Origin: Clostridiales bacterium UBA1316 | Lineage (GTDB): Bacteria > Bacillota > Clostridia > Oscillospirales > Oscillospiraceae | DNA: 64,000 nucleotides | Assembly: GCA_002307055.1 (NCBI GenBank) | Contig: DBTM01000043.1 | Location: forward strand, 25,314-89,313 | Direction of reading: 5' to 3' | Shown: positions 1 through 7,915 of the stretch, in pieces | How positions within the stretch are numbered: the stretch's first letter is position 1 | Layout: each line of letters begins with the position of its first letter | Position numbers and translations under genes: made by a program | The notes under the pieces: model-generated | Told to the model about the DNA's origin: nothing | The model's database searches: none | What the model saw: the letters and a program-made list of their open reading frames with translations, nothing else

Positions 1-243
1 TTTATGGCTGAGCTCTCAAAATCCTGTCTCGACGGCGATTTTAAGCACGCGTCGGAGCTGCATCTGAAATATCTGGATATTATGGGAAAGCTCTTTATCG
101 AGGTCAACCCCATCCCCGTCAAAGCAGCGATGAACCTGATGGGCATGGATGTCGGTGAAACGCGCCTGCCGCTGTGCGATATGGAACCGTCCAATCTGGA
201 GAAACTGAAAGCTTCAATGCAAAAGATTGGTTTGATAAAATAG
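1..243 (+). CDS. dapA: 4-hydroxy-tetrahydrodipicolinate synthase, C-terminal part (gene starts before the window)
   Basis: The reading frame is open from base 1 and ends in TAG, giving about 80 C-terminal residues. The segment with NPIPVKAAMNLMG is typical of the C-terminal helices of DapA, which condenses pyruvate with aspartate semialdehyde in lysine and diaminopimelate synthesis. The Schiff-base lysine and catalytic tyrosine lie upstream of the window. The gene ends 18 bases before dapB, whose product catalyses the next step, so the two are almost certainly one operon. The identification rests on a short fragment plus this neighbour. Confidence 0.9.
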   Translation, partial: FMAELSKSCLDGDFKHASELHLKYLDIMGKLFIEVNPIPVKAAMNLMGMDVGETRLPLCDMEPSNLEKLKASMQKIGLIK

Positions 244-261
244 AATCGAGGAGTACCAAAG

Positions 262-1017
262 ATGCTAAAGATGGTCATTTCGGGCTGCAACGGCCATATG
301 GGCCGTGTAGTCACTGAGATCGCGGCAGGTGACGCCGACATTGAAGTTATCGCCGGTTTCGATATCAATACCGTTAAGCTCGACACCTTTCCTGTCTACG
401 CCGACCCCATGGAGTACGGCGGTCAGGCGGATGTTGCCGTTGATTTTTCAAACCCCGCAGCGCTTGAAGGCCTCCTCCGTTATTGTGTGGTCAAAAAGCT
501 CCCTCTTGTCCTGTGCACAACAGGCTACGATGACCGGCAGCTGGATATGATTCGTGCAGCGTCAAAAAAGATACCGATTTTTAAAACCGGCAATCTTTCA
601 ATCGGCATTAATCTCGCTGTTGATCTGGTTAAACGCGCCGCAGCGTTTTTAGGCGAGGGGTTTGATGTTGAGATCATTGAGCGCCACCACAGGCGCAAGG
701 TCGACGCGCCGAGCGGCACAGCCCTCATGCTGGCCGATGCCGTGAGCAGTACCCTCCCCTATGACGCCGAATACGTCTATGACCGGCAGAGCGTCCGGCA
801 GCCCAGAGGCGATCACGAAATCGGCATATCGTCCGTCCGCGGCGGTACAATCGTCGGCGAGCATGAGGTGATATTCGCCGGTCTCGACGAAGTGCTTGAA
901 ATCAAGCACACCGCCTATTCCCGCGACGTCTTCGCCGCCGGCGCAGTCAAAGCCGCTAAGTTTCTCGCCTCAGCCAAACAGCCCGGCATGTACGACATGC
1001 AGGATTTGCTGAAATAA
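262..1017 (+). CDS. dapB: 4-hydroxy-tetrahydrodipicolinate reductase
   Basis: The 251-residue product is of normal DapB length. The N-terminus carries the Rossmann nucleotide-binding motif SGCNGHMGR (residues about 7-15). The catalytic signature ERHHRRKVDAPSGTA (about residues 140-154) holds the His pair, the Lys and the DAPSGTA loop that bind tetrahydrodipicolinate. The enzyme reduces the DapA product with NAD(P)H in the cytoplasm on the way to meso-diaminopimelate and lysine. The ATG follows a GAGGAG site by about ten bases. It lies 18 bases after dapA and is followed at once by a strong terminator, so it ends the operon. Confidence 0.97.
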   Translation: MLKMVISGCNGHMGRVVTEIAAGDADIEVIAGFDINTVKLDTFPVYADPMEYGGQADVAVDFSNPAALEGLLRYCVVKKLPLVLCTTGYDDRQLDMIRAASKKIPIFKTGNLSIGINLAVDLVKRAAAFLGEGFDVEIIERHHRRKVDAPSGTALMLADAVSSTLPYDAEYVYDRQSVRQPRGDHEIGISSVRGGTIVGEHEVIFAGLDEVLEIKHTAYSRDVFAAGAVKAAKFLASAKQPGMYDMQDLLK

Positions 1018-1020
1018 TAA

Positions 1021-1061
1021 GTCCGGTCTCAATCAATACGCACTTGAGACCGGACTTTTTT
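1021..1061 (+). terminator. Rho-independent terminator after dapAB
   Basis: A perfect 12-bp stem (GTCCGGTCTCAA at 1021-1032 pairing with 1044-1055), an 11-base loop and a run of six T (1056-1061) directly follow the dapB stop codon. Confidence 0.95.
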
Positions 1062-1113
1062 ATATAATCTACCGAATAAATTGTATTATCCTCTCTCATC
1101 GTGCTGCCATGTA

Positions 1114-1141
1114 TTGACACCTCTTTATTTTATTGTATACT
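1114..1141 (+). promoter_or_regulatory. Sigma-A type promoter for the DUF4125 operon
   Basis: A perfect -35 box TTGACA (1114-1119), a 16-base spacer and a -10 box TATACT (1136-1141) stand 53 bases before the ATG at 1195. The stretch sits between a terminator and a new gene with a GGAGG site. Confidence 0.75.
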
Positions 1142-1194
1142 TAAATTTAAATTAGTGTATTCTGACCAATATTGCGATTCCCGGAGGTTCCTTT

Positions 1195-1890
1195 ATGGAT
1201 AGATTCGACGACATTGTTGATAAGATAACAGCCTTAGAGTGGGATATGTTCCAAGCCGTCAACGAGGGCGGAGCGCGTGCCGACTGTCAGGATGACCATG
1301 TGACCTTTGACGCCATGCGCCGCGGTCAGTTTTCGGCGTGGTCCCGAGAGGCGTGCGTTTGCTATCTGGACGATTTACTCAATGCCGTACTTGACAGCCG
1401 TAATCTCATCACCGAAAAGTACATTCATATGATGAAATACGCGACGCCCCTCCAATATGAAAAGCTTATTCATACAATACCGCTGCCGTCGGCTGCCGCC
1501 CAGGAGCTGGCACAGGAAATTTCGGATAAGCTGCTGGAGCAGGCAGCCGTCCTGAACAAAGCTTACCCATATGTATCGGGCTCCGGCCGTCCGATGCGGT
1601 CTATTTCTGATTTATCCGGAGTTATTTCTATCGAAACTTACCAGTTCGGAGAGCTCCTGACCTATTCCGTCGCAACCCTCACCGCCCTTAAAATGCATCT
1701 TTTGGATTTGGAAAAGAGCGGACTGTCTCTGGCACAGCTGATTCTCACGAATTCAGTTAAATATTACGGCTATAAAACCCTCGAAGACGCGGAAGCCTCG
1801 ACGAAAGCGCGCATTGACCGGAAAGGCATCCATATTTCGTTCGGCTGTGAAGGCGATGACTGCGGCAGCTGCGGTGCGGTCCGCCTATGA
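1195..1890 (+). CDS. DUF4125 family protein
   Basis: The 231-residue protein resembles the uncharacterised DUF4125 family found in Clostridia and other Firmicutes, here recognised from memory of the family. It is mostly helical with no signal peptide or membrane segment, so it is probably cytoplasmic. The extreme C-terminus has a cysteine cluster, CEGDDCGSCG, with C-x4-C-x2-C spacing that could bind a metal, although no biochemical role is known to me. The ATG follows GGAGG (1183-1187) by seven bases. The stop codon overlaps the next start as ATGA, so translation is coupled to the TPR protein. Function unknown. Confidence 0.8.
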   Translation: MDRFDDIVDKITALEWDMFQAVNEGGARADCQDDHVTFDAMRRGQFSAWSREACVCYLDDLLNAVLDSRNLITEKYIHMMKYATPLQYEKLIHTIPLPSAAAQELAQEISDKLLEQAAVLNKAYPYVSGSGRPMRSISDLSGVISIETYQFGELLTYSVATLTALKMHLLDLEKSGLSLAQLILTNSVKYYGYKTLEDAEASTKARIDRKGIHISFGCEGDDCGSCGAVRL

Positions 1891-2819
1891 ACGAGTTTTT
1901 TGAAGTGCTTGACAGGCTCTATCAAGCAGGCAGCCGGAATGCCATCGAGGATTTTATAAAGCAATATTTGAATGATCTCGAAGAAGCCGGAGAAGCTCAG
2001 AGTCTTGCGTACGCGTCCGTTCTCAACGAGCTCGCCAGCTTCTACCGAGGCATCAGCCGTTACGAAGATTCTGCCGCGCTTTATAGCCGGGCGCTCGTGA
2101 TCCTTGAAAAAAATAATATGGGCGCCACGCTGCAGTATGCGACAATTCTATTAAACGTCGCCGGCCTCTATCGGCTGATGGGCAATCCCAGGGATGCTAT
2201 AACCAAGTTTTTGCAATCAAAAGAACTGCTTATTTCCTGCCGGGAACAAGATGATTACGCGTACGCAAGCGTTCTTAATAATCTTTCCCTGGCATATCAG
2301 GATATCGGTGATTATAAAAACGCTTTTGATGCGGCGTATGAATCCTATAAGCTGATGCTGAAGGATGAGGCAAACGCGCACGAGCGCGCGACGGCGCTCA
2401 ATAATCTCGCCGTTATACGGTTTAAGACAGGTGACTATTCTCAGGCGGAAAAGCTGATTGACGAATCTCTCGGATATTATAACGAAATGAACGCTGAAAA
2501 CGTCCATCTTGCGGCGGCGCTTTCTACGAAAGCGTCTCTGCTCTACCGATTGGGCCGATATCAGGAAGCTCTGGATTACTTTTTAAAAGCCCTTACCCTG
2601 ACGGATACCTTTTTCGGTAAAAACATTGAATACGCCATCGGCGAGCGCAGCCTTTCCCTGGTTTATGAAGCACTGGGCGATTGGCAAGCCGCGCTGGCGC
2701 ATACAAAAAATGCGTCACAACTGTTAGAATCCATTCTGGGTGCTGAAAATGAACGGACGAAGGAATATCGCGCCGCCGCCGAAAGCCTCGCGTCAAAACT
2801 AAAATCTTATGATACATGA
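1887..2819 (+). CDS. Tetratricopeptide repeat protein
   Basis: The 310-residue protein consists almost wholly of TPR helical pairs. Repeats with the pattern ALNNLAVIRFKTGDYSQAEKL recur about every 40 residues from residue 40 to 290, in the long-period form seen in TPR_12 or kinesin-light-chain-like proteins. TPR arrays bind partner proteins. No enzymatic domain or membrane segment is visible. Its ATG overlaps the DUF4125 stop (ATGA), and its own stop overlaps the next start by 11 bases, so it probably acts with the DUF4125 and DUF4037 products, perhaps as a scaffold. That role is inferred. Confidence 0.85.
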   Translation: MNEFFEVLDRLYQAGSRNAIEDFIKQYLNDLEEAGEAQSLAYASVLNELASFYRGISRYEDSAALYSRALVILEKNNMGATLQYATILLNVAGLYRLMGNPRDAITKFLQSKELLISCREQDDYAYASVLNNLSLAYQDIGDYKNAFDAAYESYKLMLKDEANAHERATALNNLAVIRFKTGDYSQAEKLIDESLGYYNEMNAENVHLAAALSTKASLLYRLGRYQEALDYFLKALTLTDTFFGKNIEYAIGERSLSLVYEALGDWQAALAHTKNASQLLESILGAENERTKEYRAAAESLASKLKSYDT

Positions 2820-3762
2820 ACCGCTGGCTAATGGTATGGCGCTCAGCCGTCAGTATTTTTTTGATAAAGCCGAACCGTCATTAAAAAACGAATTTCCGGA
2901 TATATATAAACGTATCGCCGCAGGGCTCGTCGGCAACGGCTCGGAGTGCTTTGGCTATGACGACGCATTCTCGCGCGACCATGACTGGGGCGTTGACTTT
3001 TTCTTATGGGTACCGGAGTCCGACCGCCCTTCCATACCGCTTTTGCGGGACTGGAAAACGAAGCTTTTCGACGATCACCCGCCTGCTTATATACGGACAC
3101 GCTCAGAATACGGAGCCGGAATCGGCGTCATGACCGTCGGTGATTTTTATAAAAGTCTGATCGGCTATCCAAATGGGCCGGACGATATTCAGGCCTGGCG
3201 CAGAGTCCCCGAGGACAATCTGGCCATGGCGGTGAACGGCTCTGTCTTTATCGATAACAGCGGCAGCTTCACGGCAATTCGTGAAAAGCTTCTGCGCTGC
3301 TATCCCGAGGATCTCCGCAGGAAAAAGCTCGCGGCGAAATGCATGGCGATCGCGCAGACCGGCCAGTACAATTTCAGCCGCTGTTATATACGAAAAGACT
3401 GGGTTACCGTGAGAACCGTTCTGTCGCGGTTTAATGACAGTGTTATTGCCGCTGTTTTCCTGTTAAACAAGGTGTACCGTCCGTATTATAAATGGGCTTA
3501 CAGGAAAATGACGGAGCTGCCCATTCTCGGTGGCAAAATCGGCATATTACTTGAGCATATCGCCGTAACCTGCGGCATGGATGACGCGGCATACGAATCA
3601 ATTCAAAAGGATATCAGCGAAGTTTGTGCACTGATTACAGAAGAACTCAGCCTGCAGAGCTTAGCCTCGTCCGGCGATTGGTTTTTAACAACGCAGGGCG
3701 AAGAAATTCAAAGCACGATCCGGGACAGCTTTCTTCGCGCGCTGCCGGCGCAATATGAATAA
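2809..3762 (+). CDS. DUF4037 domain protein, nucleotidyltransferase-like
   Basis: The 317-residue protein matches the DUF4037 family. The stretch GNGSECFGYDDAFSRDHDWG (about residues 44-63) has the GS-x-D-D-W layout of nucleotidyltransferase-fold proteins, in which a G-S pair and acidic residues hold the metal and nucleotide. Its substrate is unknown. The start overlaps the end of the TPR gene by 11 bases and the gene is the third of a four-gene operon. The linkage DUF4125-TPR-DUF4037 suggests one pathway or complex. I infer enzymatic activity only from the motif. Confidence 0.78.
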   Translation: MIHEPLANGMALSRQYFFDKAEPSLKNEFPDIYKRIAAGLVGNGSECFGYDDAFSRDHDWGVDFFLWVPESDRPSIPLLRDWKTKLFDDHPPAYIRTRSEYGAGIGVMTVGDFYKSLIGYPNGPDDIQAWRRVPEDNLAMAVNGSVFIDNSGSFTAIREKLLRCYPEDLRRKKLAAKCMAIAQTGQYNFSRCYIRKDWVTVRTVLSRFNDSVIAAVFLLNKVYRPYYKWAYRKMTELPILGGKIGILLEHIAVTCGMDDAAYESIQKDISEVCALITEELSLQSLASSGDWFLTTQGEEIQSTIRDSFLRALPAQYE

Positions 3763-3776
3763 AGGAGGCAAATATC

Positions 3777-4691
3777 GTGAGCAAATCTATTCTTGTCATC
3801 GGCGGAAGCATGTTTACCGGACGTATATTTTCCATTCAGATATCAAAAAACGAAGACTATCAGCTGCATGTCGTTAACCGCGGTCAGTTTCCGCTGAACC
3901 TTAAAAATGTTAAGGAGTACAAATGTGACCGGCACAGCCCAAGAATGGTCGCGCGGCTCCTTCCAGATATCACGTTTGACGTTCTGATCGACTTCTGCGC
4001 CTATAATCCGGGCGAGGTCAGCTCCCTGCTTGAAGCGCTCAAAGGCCGTATTAAGCAGTACATTGTTATATCATCAGCGAGTATTTATGAGCCCTATGAC
4101 CATCAAATCAAAAATGAAGACGATCCCTTAGTCGTCGGCTCCGTCGGCGACAGGACCTCGGATTATATTTACAATAAAATTCTCGTCGAGCAGGAAACGG
4201 TCAAAACATGCCAGAGCCTCGGCATCCCATATACAATCTTCAGACCGACCTTCATCTACGGACCGTTCAACTATTCTTCCCGAGAATCCTATTTTGTCGA
4301 GCTGATCTCCAGGGGGCACGTCGTCCCCGTCCCGACCGACTCAACCGCACGCTTTAATATGGTCTACGTTTTCGATGTCGCGCGCGCGTTGGAGCTGTGC
4401 ATCGGCAACGAAAAAGCGTATAACGAAATTTTCAACCTATCCGCCCCTGAAGAAATTACCTATTCCATCCTCCTCGAAGCGTTTGAGATATTCAACGGCG
4501 GTCCTTTCATGACAAAGCCTGTCACCGTCGAAGAGGTGCTCGATAATAACATCCCGCTTCCCTTCCCCCTGACGGAGGATGAGCTCTTCTCCGGAAAAAA
4601 ATTCGCCGATACCTTCGAATTTTCTTATACCCCCTGGCTTGAAGGCATGGAGAAGACCTATAAGATATTTTATTCTCTGTTTATCAGCTGA
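3777..4691 (+). CDS. NAD-dependent epimerase/dehydratase family protein (extended SDR)
   Basis: The 304-residue protein begins with a Rossmann motif (GGSMFTGR, residues about 8-15) and looks like an atypical or extended short-chain dehydrogenase. The later segment FRPTFIYGPFNYSSRES is typical of nucleotide-sugar epimerases. An SS-A-S-IY segment near residue 100 precedes a YIYNK tyrosine-lysine pair that would be the catalytic YxxxK. The substrate cannot be told. The start is GTG at 3777, chosen for the AGGAGG site seven bases upstream. It follows DUF4037 by 14 bases and ends the operon. Confidence 0.82.
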   Translation: MSKSILVIGGSMFTGRIFSIQISKNEDYQLHVVNRGQFPLNLKNVKEYKCDRHSPRMVARLLPDITFDVLIDFCAYNPGEVSSLLEALKGRIKQYIVISSASIYEPYDHQIKNEDDPLVVGSVGDRTSDYIYNKILVEQETVKTCQSLGIPYTIFRPTFIYGPFNYSSRESYFVELISRGHVVPVPTDSTARFNMVYVFDVARALELCIGNEKAYNEIFNLSAPEEITYSILLEAFEIFNGGPFMTKPVTVEEVLDNNIPLPFPLTEDELFSGKKFADTFEFSYTPWLEGMEKTYKIFYSLFIS

Positions 4692-4743
4692 TGATCATCC
4701 TTGAAACTAACGCGTAGACAAGCGGTATGTTATTACTGTATGC

Positions 4744-4780
4744 TTAAGACAGCACCGGGGCAAACCCGCTGCTGTCTTAA
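4744..4780 (+). terminator. Hairpin terminator after the epimerase gene
   Basis: An 11-bp perfect stem (TTAAGACAGCA at 4744-4754 with 4770-4780) encloses a loop with its own GGG/CCC pairing. It is followed by AT-rich sequence rather than a clean T run, so termination is likely but not certain. Confidence 0.65.
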
Positions 4781-4854
4781 ATATTTAATAAATTTACGAT
4801 TCATCTGCAAGGATACGGTATTCTCAATCGTATTATGATCAAAGGGGACAGAGC

Positions 4855-5355
4855 ATGGATAGCTTCTTGCAAGAAAAAAATGACTATATCGTCAGAGCCT
4901 TGGATAAATATGCCGATACGGTACGCCGTATCTGTTTTATGTACCTTAAAAATCATGACGATGTCGAAGATATCTTTCAAGATGTATTTTTACAGCTCCA
5001 CCGATATGACAAAGGCTTTGAAAGCGACGAGCACGAAAAAGCCTGGCTGATCAGAGTCGCTATTAATAAATGTAAGGATCTTCATAAGAGCTTCTTTAAA
5101 AGTCGGGTCAGCTCCCTGAACGATATGGAAATACCCTATGAGGATAAAGCTGAAAATGATGTTATGCAGGAAATACTGGCGCTTCCGCAAAAATTTAAGG
5201 ATGTTATATATCTCTTTTATTATGAAGGCTACTCCGTACCGGAGATATCAAAAATCCTGGGTAAGAAAGAAAATACAATTTATTCGCAAATGCATCGCGC
5301 GCGGTTGATGCTCAAAGAGAAGCTTGAGGGGAAAACGTATGGAAACGACATTTAA
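4855..5355 (+). CDS. ECF-type RNA polymerase sigma factor
   Basis: The 166-residue protein has the two-domain layout of extracytoplasmic-function sigma factors. Region 2 (about residues 20-90) includes DDVEDIFQDVFLQLHRY, which binds core polymerase. Region 4 (about 105-155) includes the helix-turn-helix YSVPEISKILGKKENTIYSQ that reads the -35 element. The ATG follows an AAGGGGA site. The next gene overlaps or abuts its end and encodes a membrane anti-sigma factor of RsgI type, so this factor is probably held at the membrane until a cell-surface cue releases it. Its regulon cannot be told. Confidence 0.92.
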   Translation: MDSFLQEKNDYIVRALDKYADTVRRICFMYLKNHDDVEDIFQDVFLQLHRYDKGFESDEHEKAWLIRVAINKCKDLHKSFFKSRVSSLNDMEIPYEDKAENDVMQEILALPQKFKDVIYLFYYEGYSVPEISKILGKKENTIYSQMHRARLMLKEKLEGKTYGNDI

Positions 5356-6403
5356 GACCGCTCTTAATCGAGTTAAAGCTGATGAAAACTTAAAAAACAA
5401 AACCTTGGAATATATTCTGAAAGCAGATTCAAATGTTGTTTCGATTCATACTCTGACGCCGTCAAAGACCAAACCTGTCCGGATAAAAAGGCTTGTTGCA
5501 GCTACCTGCGCTGCAGCAGTCCTATGCGCGCTGCCGATCGGCGCGTATGCGTATTATAAAACACCGACTGCTTATGTGTCCGTCGATATCAACCCGAGTG
5601 TCGAGCTCGGCATCAATTCCTTCGGCAGAGTCGTTTCCTGCAAAGCTTACGACGCAGACGGCGGTACGGTCCTCTCCGGCTTGTCCCTGATGAACGCAAA
5701 CGTTGAACACGCTGTCAGTCTCATTGTAACCTCCGCGTCTCAGAACGGCTTTATTAATGCTGACGGCTCAACCTGTATAGCTGTTACCGCGGAAACAAAT
5801 AACACAGGAAAAGCGGAGGCTCTCAAAAAGGACGCCCAGGCCGGAGCACAGGACGCTGTTAAATCCGCAGCTCACGAAGCGATAATTGAGACAGATAATA
5901 TCGCTTTAACTAAACGCGCCGACGCCATTGCGCTCGGTATAACACCGGGCAAGCTCAATCTGATTCGAAAGCTGCAGGCTCTTGACCCGACAATTAAAAC
6001 TGAAGATTATAAAGACGCTACTGTCTCTCAAATCCAGAAGAAATACGCTGAACTGAAAAAAAATCAATCAGATCCAAATAGTGCTGAAAAGAGCAATACA
6101 GATAACGCGAAATCTTCTGCTGCCAGCAACGTACCATCCGCTGTACCTTCAGCCGTTCCGACAACCGGTGAGGTCAGCGGCAATAATGAAAGCAAGCCAA
6201 ATATGCACTCAAATAACAGCGTACAGGGAAATAATCAAAACACACCCGTCACCGCCCCAGCAAGCTTACCAGGTAAACACAGCGATACCAGTCATCAGAA
6301 CGATAACGCTGCGTCTGATAATAAGCAGCAGGCCAGTACCAGCCACACCGCGCGTGGCAGTGACCACGCTCATGACAATCATAACGGAAAAAACAATCAT
6401 TAG
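5339..6403 (+). CDS. RsgI-like membrane anti-sigma factor
   Basis: The 354-residue protein has a cytoplasmic N-terminus of about 45 residues (putative sigma-binding part), one membrane helix (about 47-68), then an extracellular domain resembling the conserved RsgI domain. Asn85-Pro86 lies in VDINPSVELGIN, the place where RsgI proteins are reported to self-cleave. A region of about 130 residues rich in Ser, Asn, His and Ala forms a disordered tail after residue 230. The ATG at 5339 is preferred over an upstream in-frame TTG at 5324 because GAGGGGA precedes it. The gene overlaps the sigma gene by 17 bases, indicating coupled expression. No sugar-binding module is visible at the C-terminus. Confidence 0.82.
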   Translation: METTFKTALNRVKADENLKNKTLEYILKADSNVVSIHTLTPSKTKPVRIKRLVAATCAAAVLCALPIGAYAYYKTPTAYVSVDINPSVELGINSFGRVVSCKAYDADGGTVLSGLSLMNANVEHAVSLIVTSASQNGFINADGSTCIAVTAETNNTGKAEALKKDAQAGAQDAVKSAAHEAIIETDNIALTKRADAIALGITPGKLNLIRKLQALDPTIKTEDYKDATVSQIQKKYAELKKNQSDPNSAEKSNTDNAKSSAASNVPSAVPSAVPTTGEVSGNNESKPNMHSNNSVQGNNQNTPVTAPASLPGKHSDTSHQNDNAASDNKQQASTSHTARGSDHAHDNHNGKNNH

Positions 6404-6442
6404 TTCGTTATGATATAATTCCAAGCTCAGAGTAAACACCAC

Positions 6443-6480
6443 AAAAAAGTATCTTCGCTGTCCAGCGAAGATACTTTTTT
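6443..6480. terminator. Bidirectional terminator between rsgI-like gene and paaK
   Basis: A long palindrome, AAAAAAGTATCTTCGCTG (6443-6460) with its complement at 6463-6480, has A and T runs on both sides and separates two convergent genes. It can terminate transcription from either strand. Confidence 0.92.
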
Positions 6481-6484
6481 AATA

Positions 6485-7720
6485 TTAATATCTGTTATCA
6501 AATATCCGCTTTGTTTTCTTTTCGCTGCGCGGGAGCTCGCCGATGGCGACGCCTTTTGGTACGATTGAAAGGCCGACTTGCGTTTTAAATACGTTTTTAA
6601 CGTCCGTTTCAACAGTTTTGAGCTCGGCTTTCGGCAGCGTCTCAAAAAAGAGGGTCATGATGTCTTTGCCGTTCAAGTGGTCAATCATCACCTGATATTC
6701 GCTTGAGACACCGTCGACCCCGCGTAAAACATCTTCTATCTGGCCCGGGTAGATATTGACACCCTTGACCTTCACCATGTCGTCCGTGCGCCCGATCAGT
6801 GTGTCAATCCTGGGATATTTACTGCCGCAGGCACAGTCGCCGGGTATAATCCGGGTCAGGTCGTGCGTGCGGTAACGGATAAGCGGCGCGCCTTCCTTTT
6901 TGAGCGTTGTGATGACAAGCTCACCCACTTCCCCGTCGGGTAAAACCTTACCTGTCTTCGGGTCGATGATTTCAAAGTACAGATAATCGTCCCAGTAGTG
7001 CATGCCGCACTCGTGCGCGCAGCTCATGCCGATACCGGGGCCGTAAATTTCAGTCAGACCGTAGATGTCATATAGCTCAACGCCGAGCTCCCCCGCGATT
7101 CTGCGGCGCATTTTATCACCCCAGCGCTCAGAGCCGATCACGCCCTTTTTGAGGTGAATCTTGTTTTTGACGCCGCGTTTTTCAATTTCCTCGGCTAGCA
7201 GGAGCGCGTATGAGGATGTTGAGCACAGCACCGTGCTTTTGAGATCCTCCATCATCTTGATTTGTTTATCCGTGTTGCCCGGGCCCATCGGGATTACCAT
7301 GCAGCCCAGTAGCTCCGCTCCGGTCTGAAAACCGATGCCGGCTGTCCAGAGCCCGTAGCCCGGTGTGATATGCACGCGGTCCATCGGCGTGATACCGGCC
7401 ATCTCATAGCACCGCTTAAACATCAGCGCCCAATCATCGATGTCTTGCTGCGTGTAGGGTATGATGATCGGTATACCGGTTGTCCCTGATGAGGAATGGA
7501 TCCGCACAATGTCTTTTTCAGGCACCGCCGCAATCCCCAGCGGATACGCGTCGCGCAGCTCCTCTTTGACGGTGAATGGCAGACGCTCGAAATTCACTTT
7601 AGTATTAATTTTGCTTGTATCGAAATCCGCCAGTTTTTTCTGATAAAAACCGCCGTCAAAATTCTTGAGCCGCCCGATAAGGTCCCGTAAGGCGCTAAGC
7701 TGTTCCTTTTTCATTTCCAT
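6485..7720 (-). CDS. paaK: Phenylacetate-CoA ligase family protein
   Basis: The 411-residue protein is an AMP-forming acyl-CoA ligase of PaaK type. It has the phosphate loop SSSGTTGIP (about residues 76-84), the YGLTEIYGPG adenylate motif (about 219-228), the GRTDDMVKVKGVNIYP hinge (about 310-325) and the C-terminal lysine region PRSEKKTKR. It would activate arylacetates to CoA thioesters. The ATG follows GAGG by eight bases. The gene lies downstream of iorA-iorB on the same strand, a usual arrangement, and would act on the arylacetates linked to aromatic amino-acid fermentation. The exact substrate is inferred. Confidence 0.9.
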   Translation of the reverse strand: MEMKKEQLSALRDLIGRLKNFDGGFYQKKLADFDTSKINTKVNFERLPFTVKEELRDAYPLGIAAVPEKDIVRIHSSSGTTGIPIIIPYTQQDIDDWALMFKRCYEMAGITPMDRVHITPGYGLWTAGIGFQTGAELLGCMVIPMGPGNTDKQIKMMEDLKSTVLCSTSSYALLLAEEIEKRGVKNKIHLKKGVIGSERWGDKMRRRIAGELGVELYDIYGLTEIYGPGIGMSCAHECGMHYWDDYLYFEIIDPKTGKVLPDGEVGELVITTLKKEGAPLIRYRTHDLTRIIPGDCACGSKYPRIDTLIGRTDDMVKVKGVNIYPGQIEDVLRGVDGVSSEYQVMIDHLNGKDIMTLFFETLPKAELKTVETDVKNVFKTQVGLSIVPKGVAIGELPRSEKKTKRIFDNRY

Positions 7721-7775
7721 TTATATAACCTCACAAACAATAAATTGGTTTCATGATGACGCAGAAACTTTGAAT

Positions 7776-7860
7776 AATGTTGTAGCGGCGGGCTTCCACG
7801 CCCGCCCGGTTTCAAACGTTCGCCGCAGGACAGGACGGCGTGGAAGCCGCCCGCTACATT
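7776..7860. repeat. Palindromic repeat pair between paaK and iorB
   Basis: Two arms of about 25 bases, one beginning GTAGCGGCGGGCTTCC and the other its near-perfect reverse complement (7837-7860), face each other across about 34 bases. The left part also folds on itself (GGCGGG with CCCGCC). It resembles GTAGGGGC-type intergenic palindromes, and a related single hairpin occurs at 45261-45290. The 195 bases between the two genes hold no other feature. Confidence 0.75.
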
Positions 7861-7915
7861 AAACCATGAGGGGGAGCGCCTTAATGTGGAAATGTAGCAG
7901 TCATCGTGTACCGGT

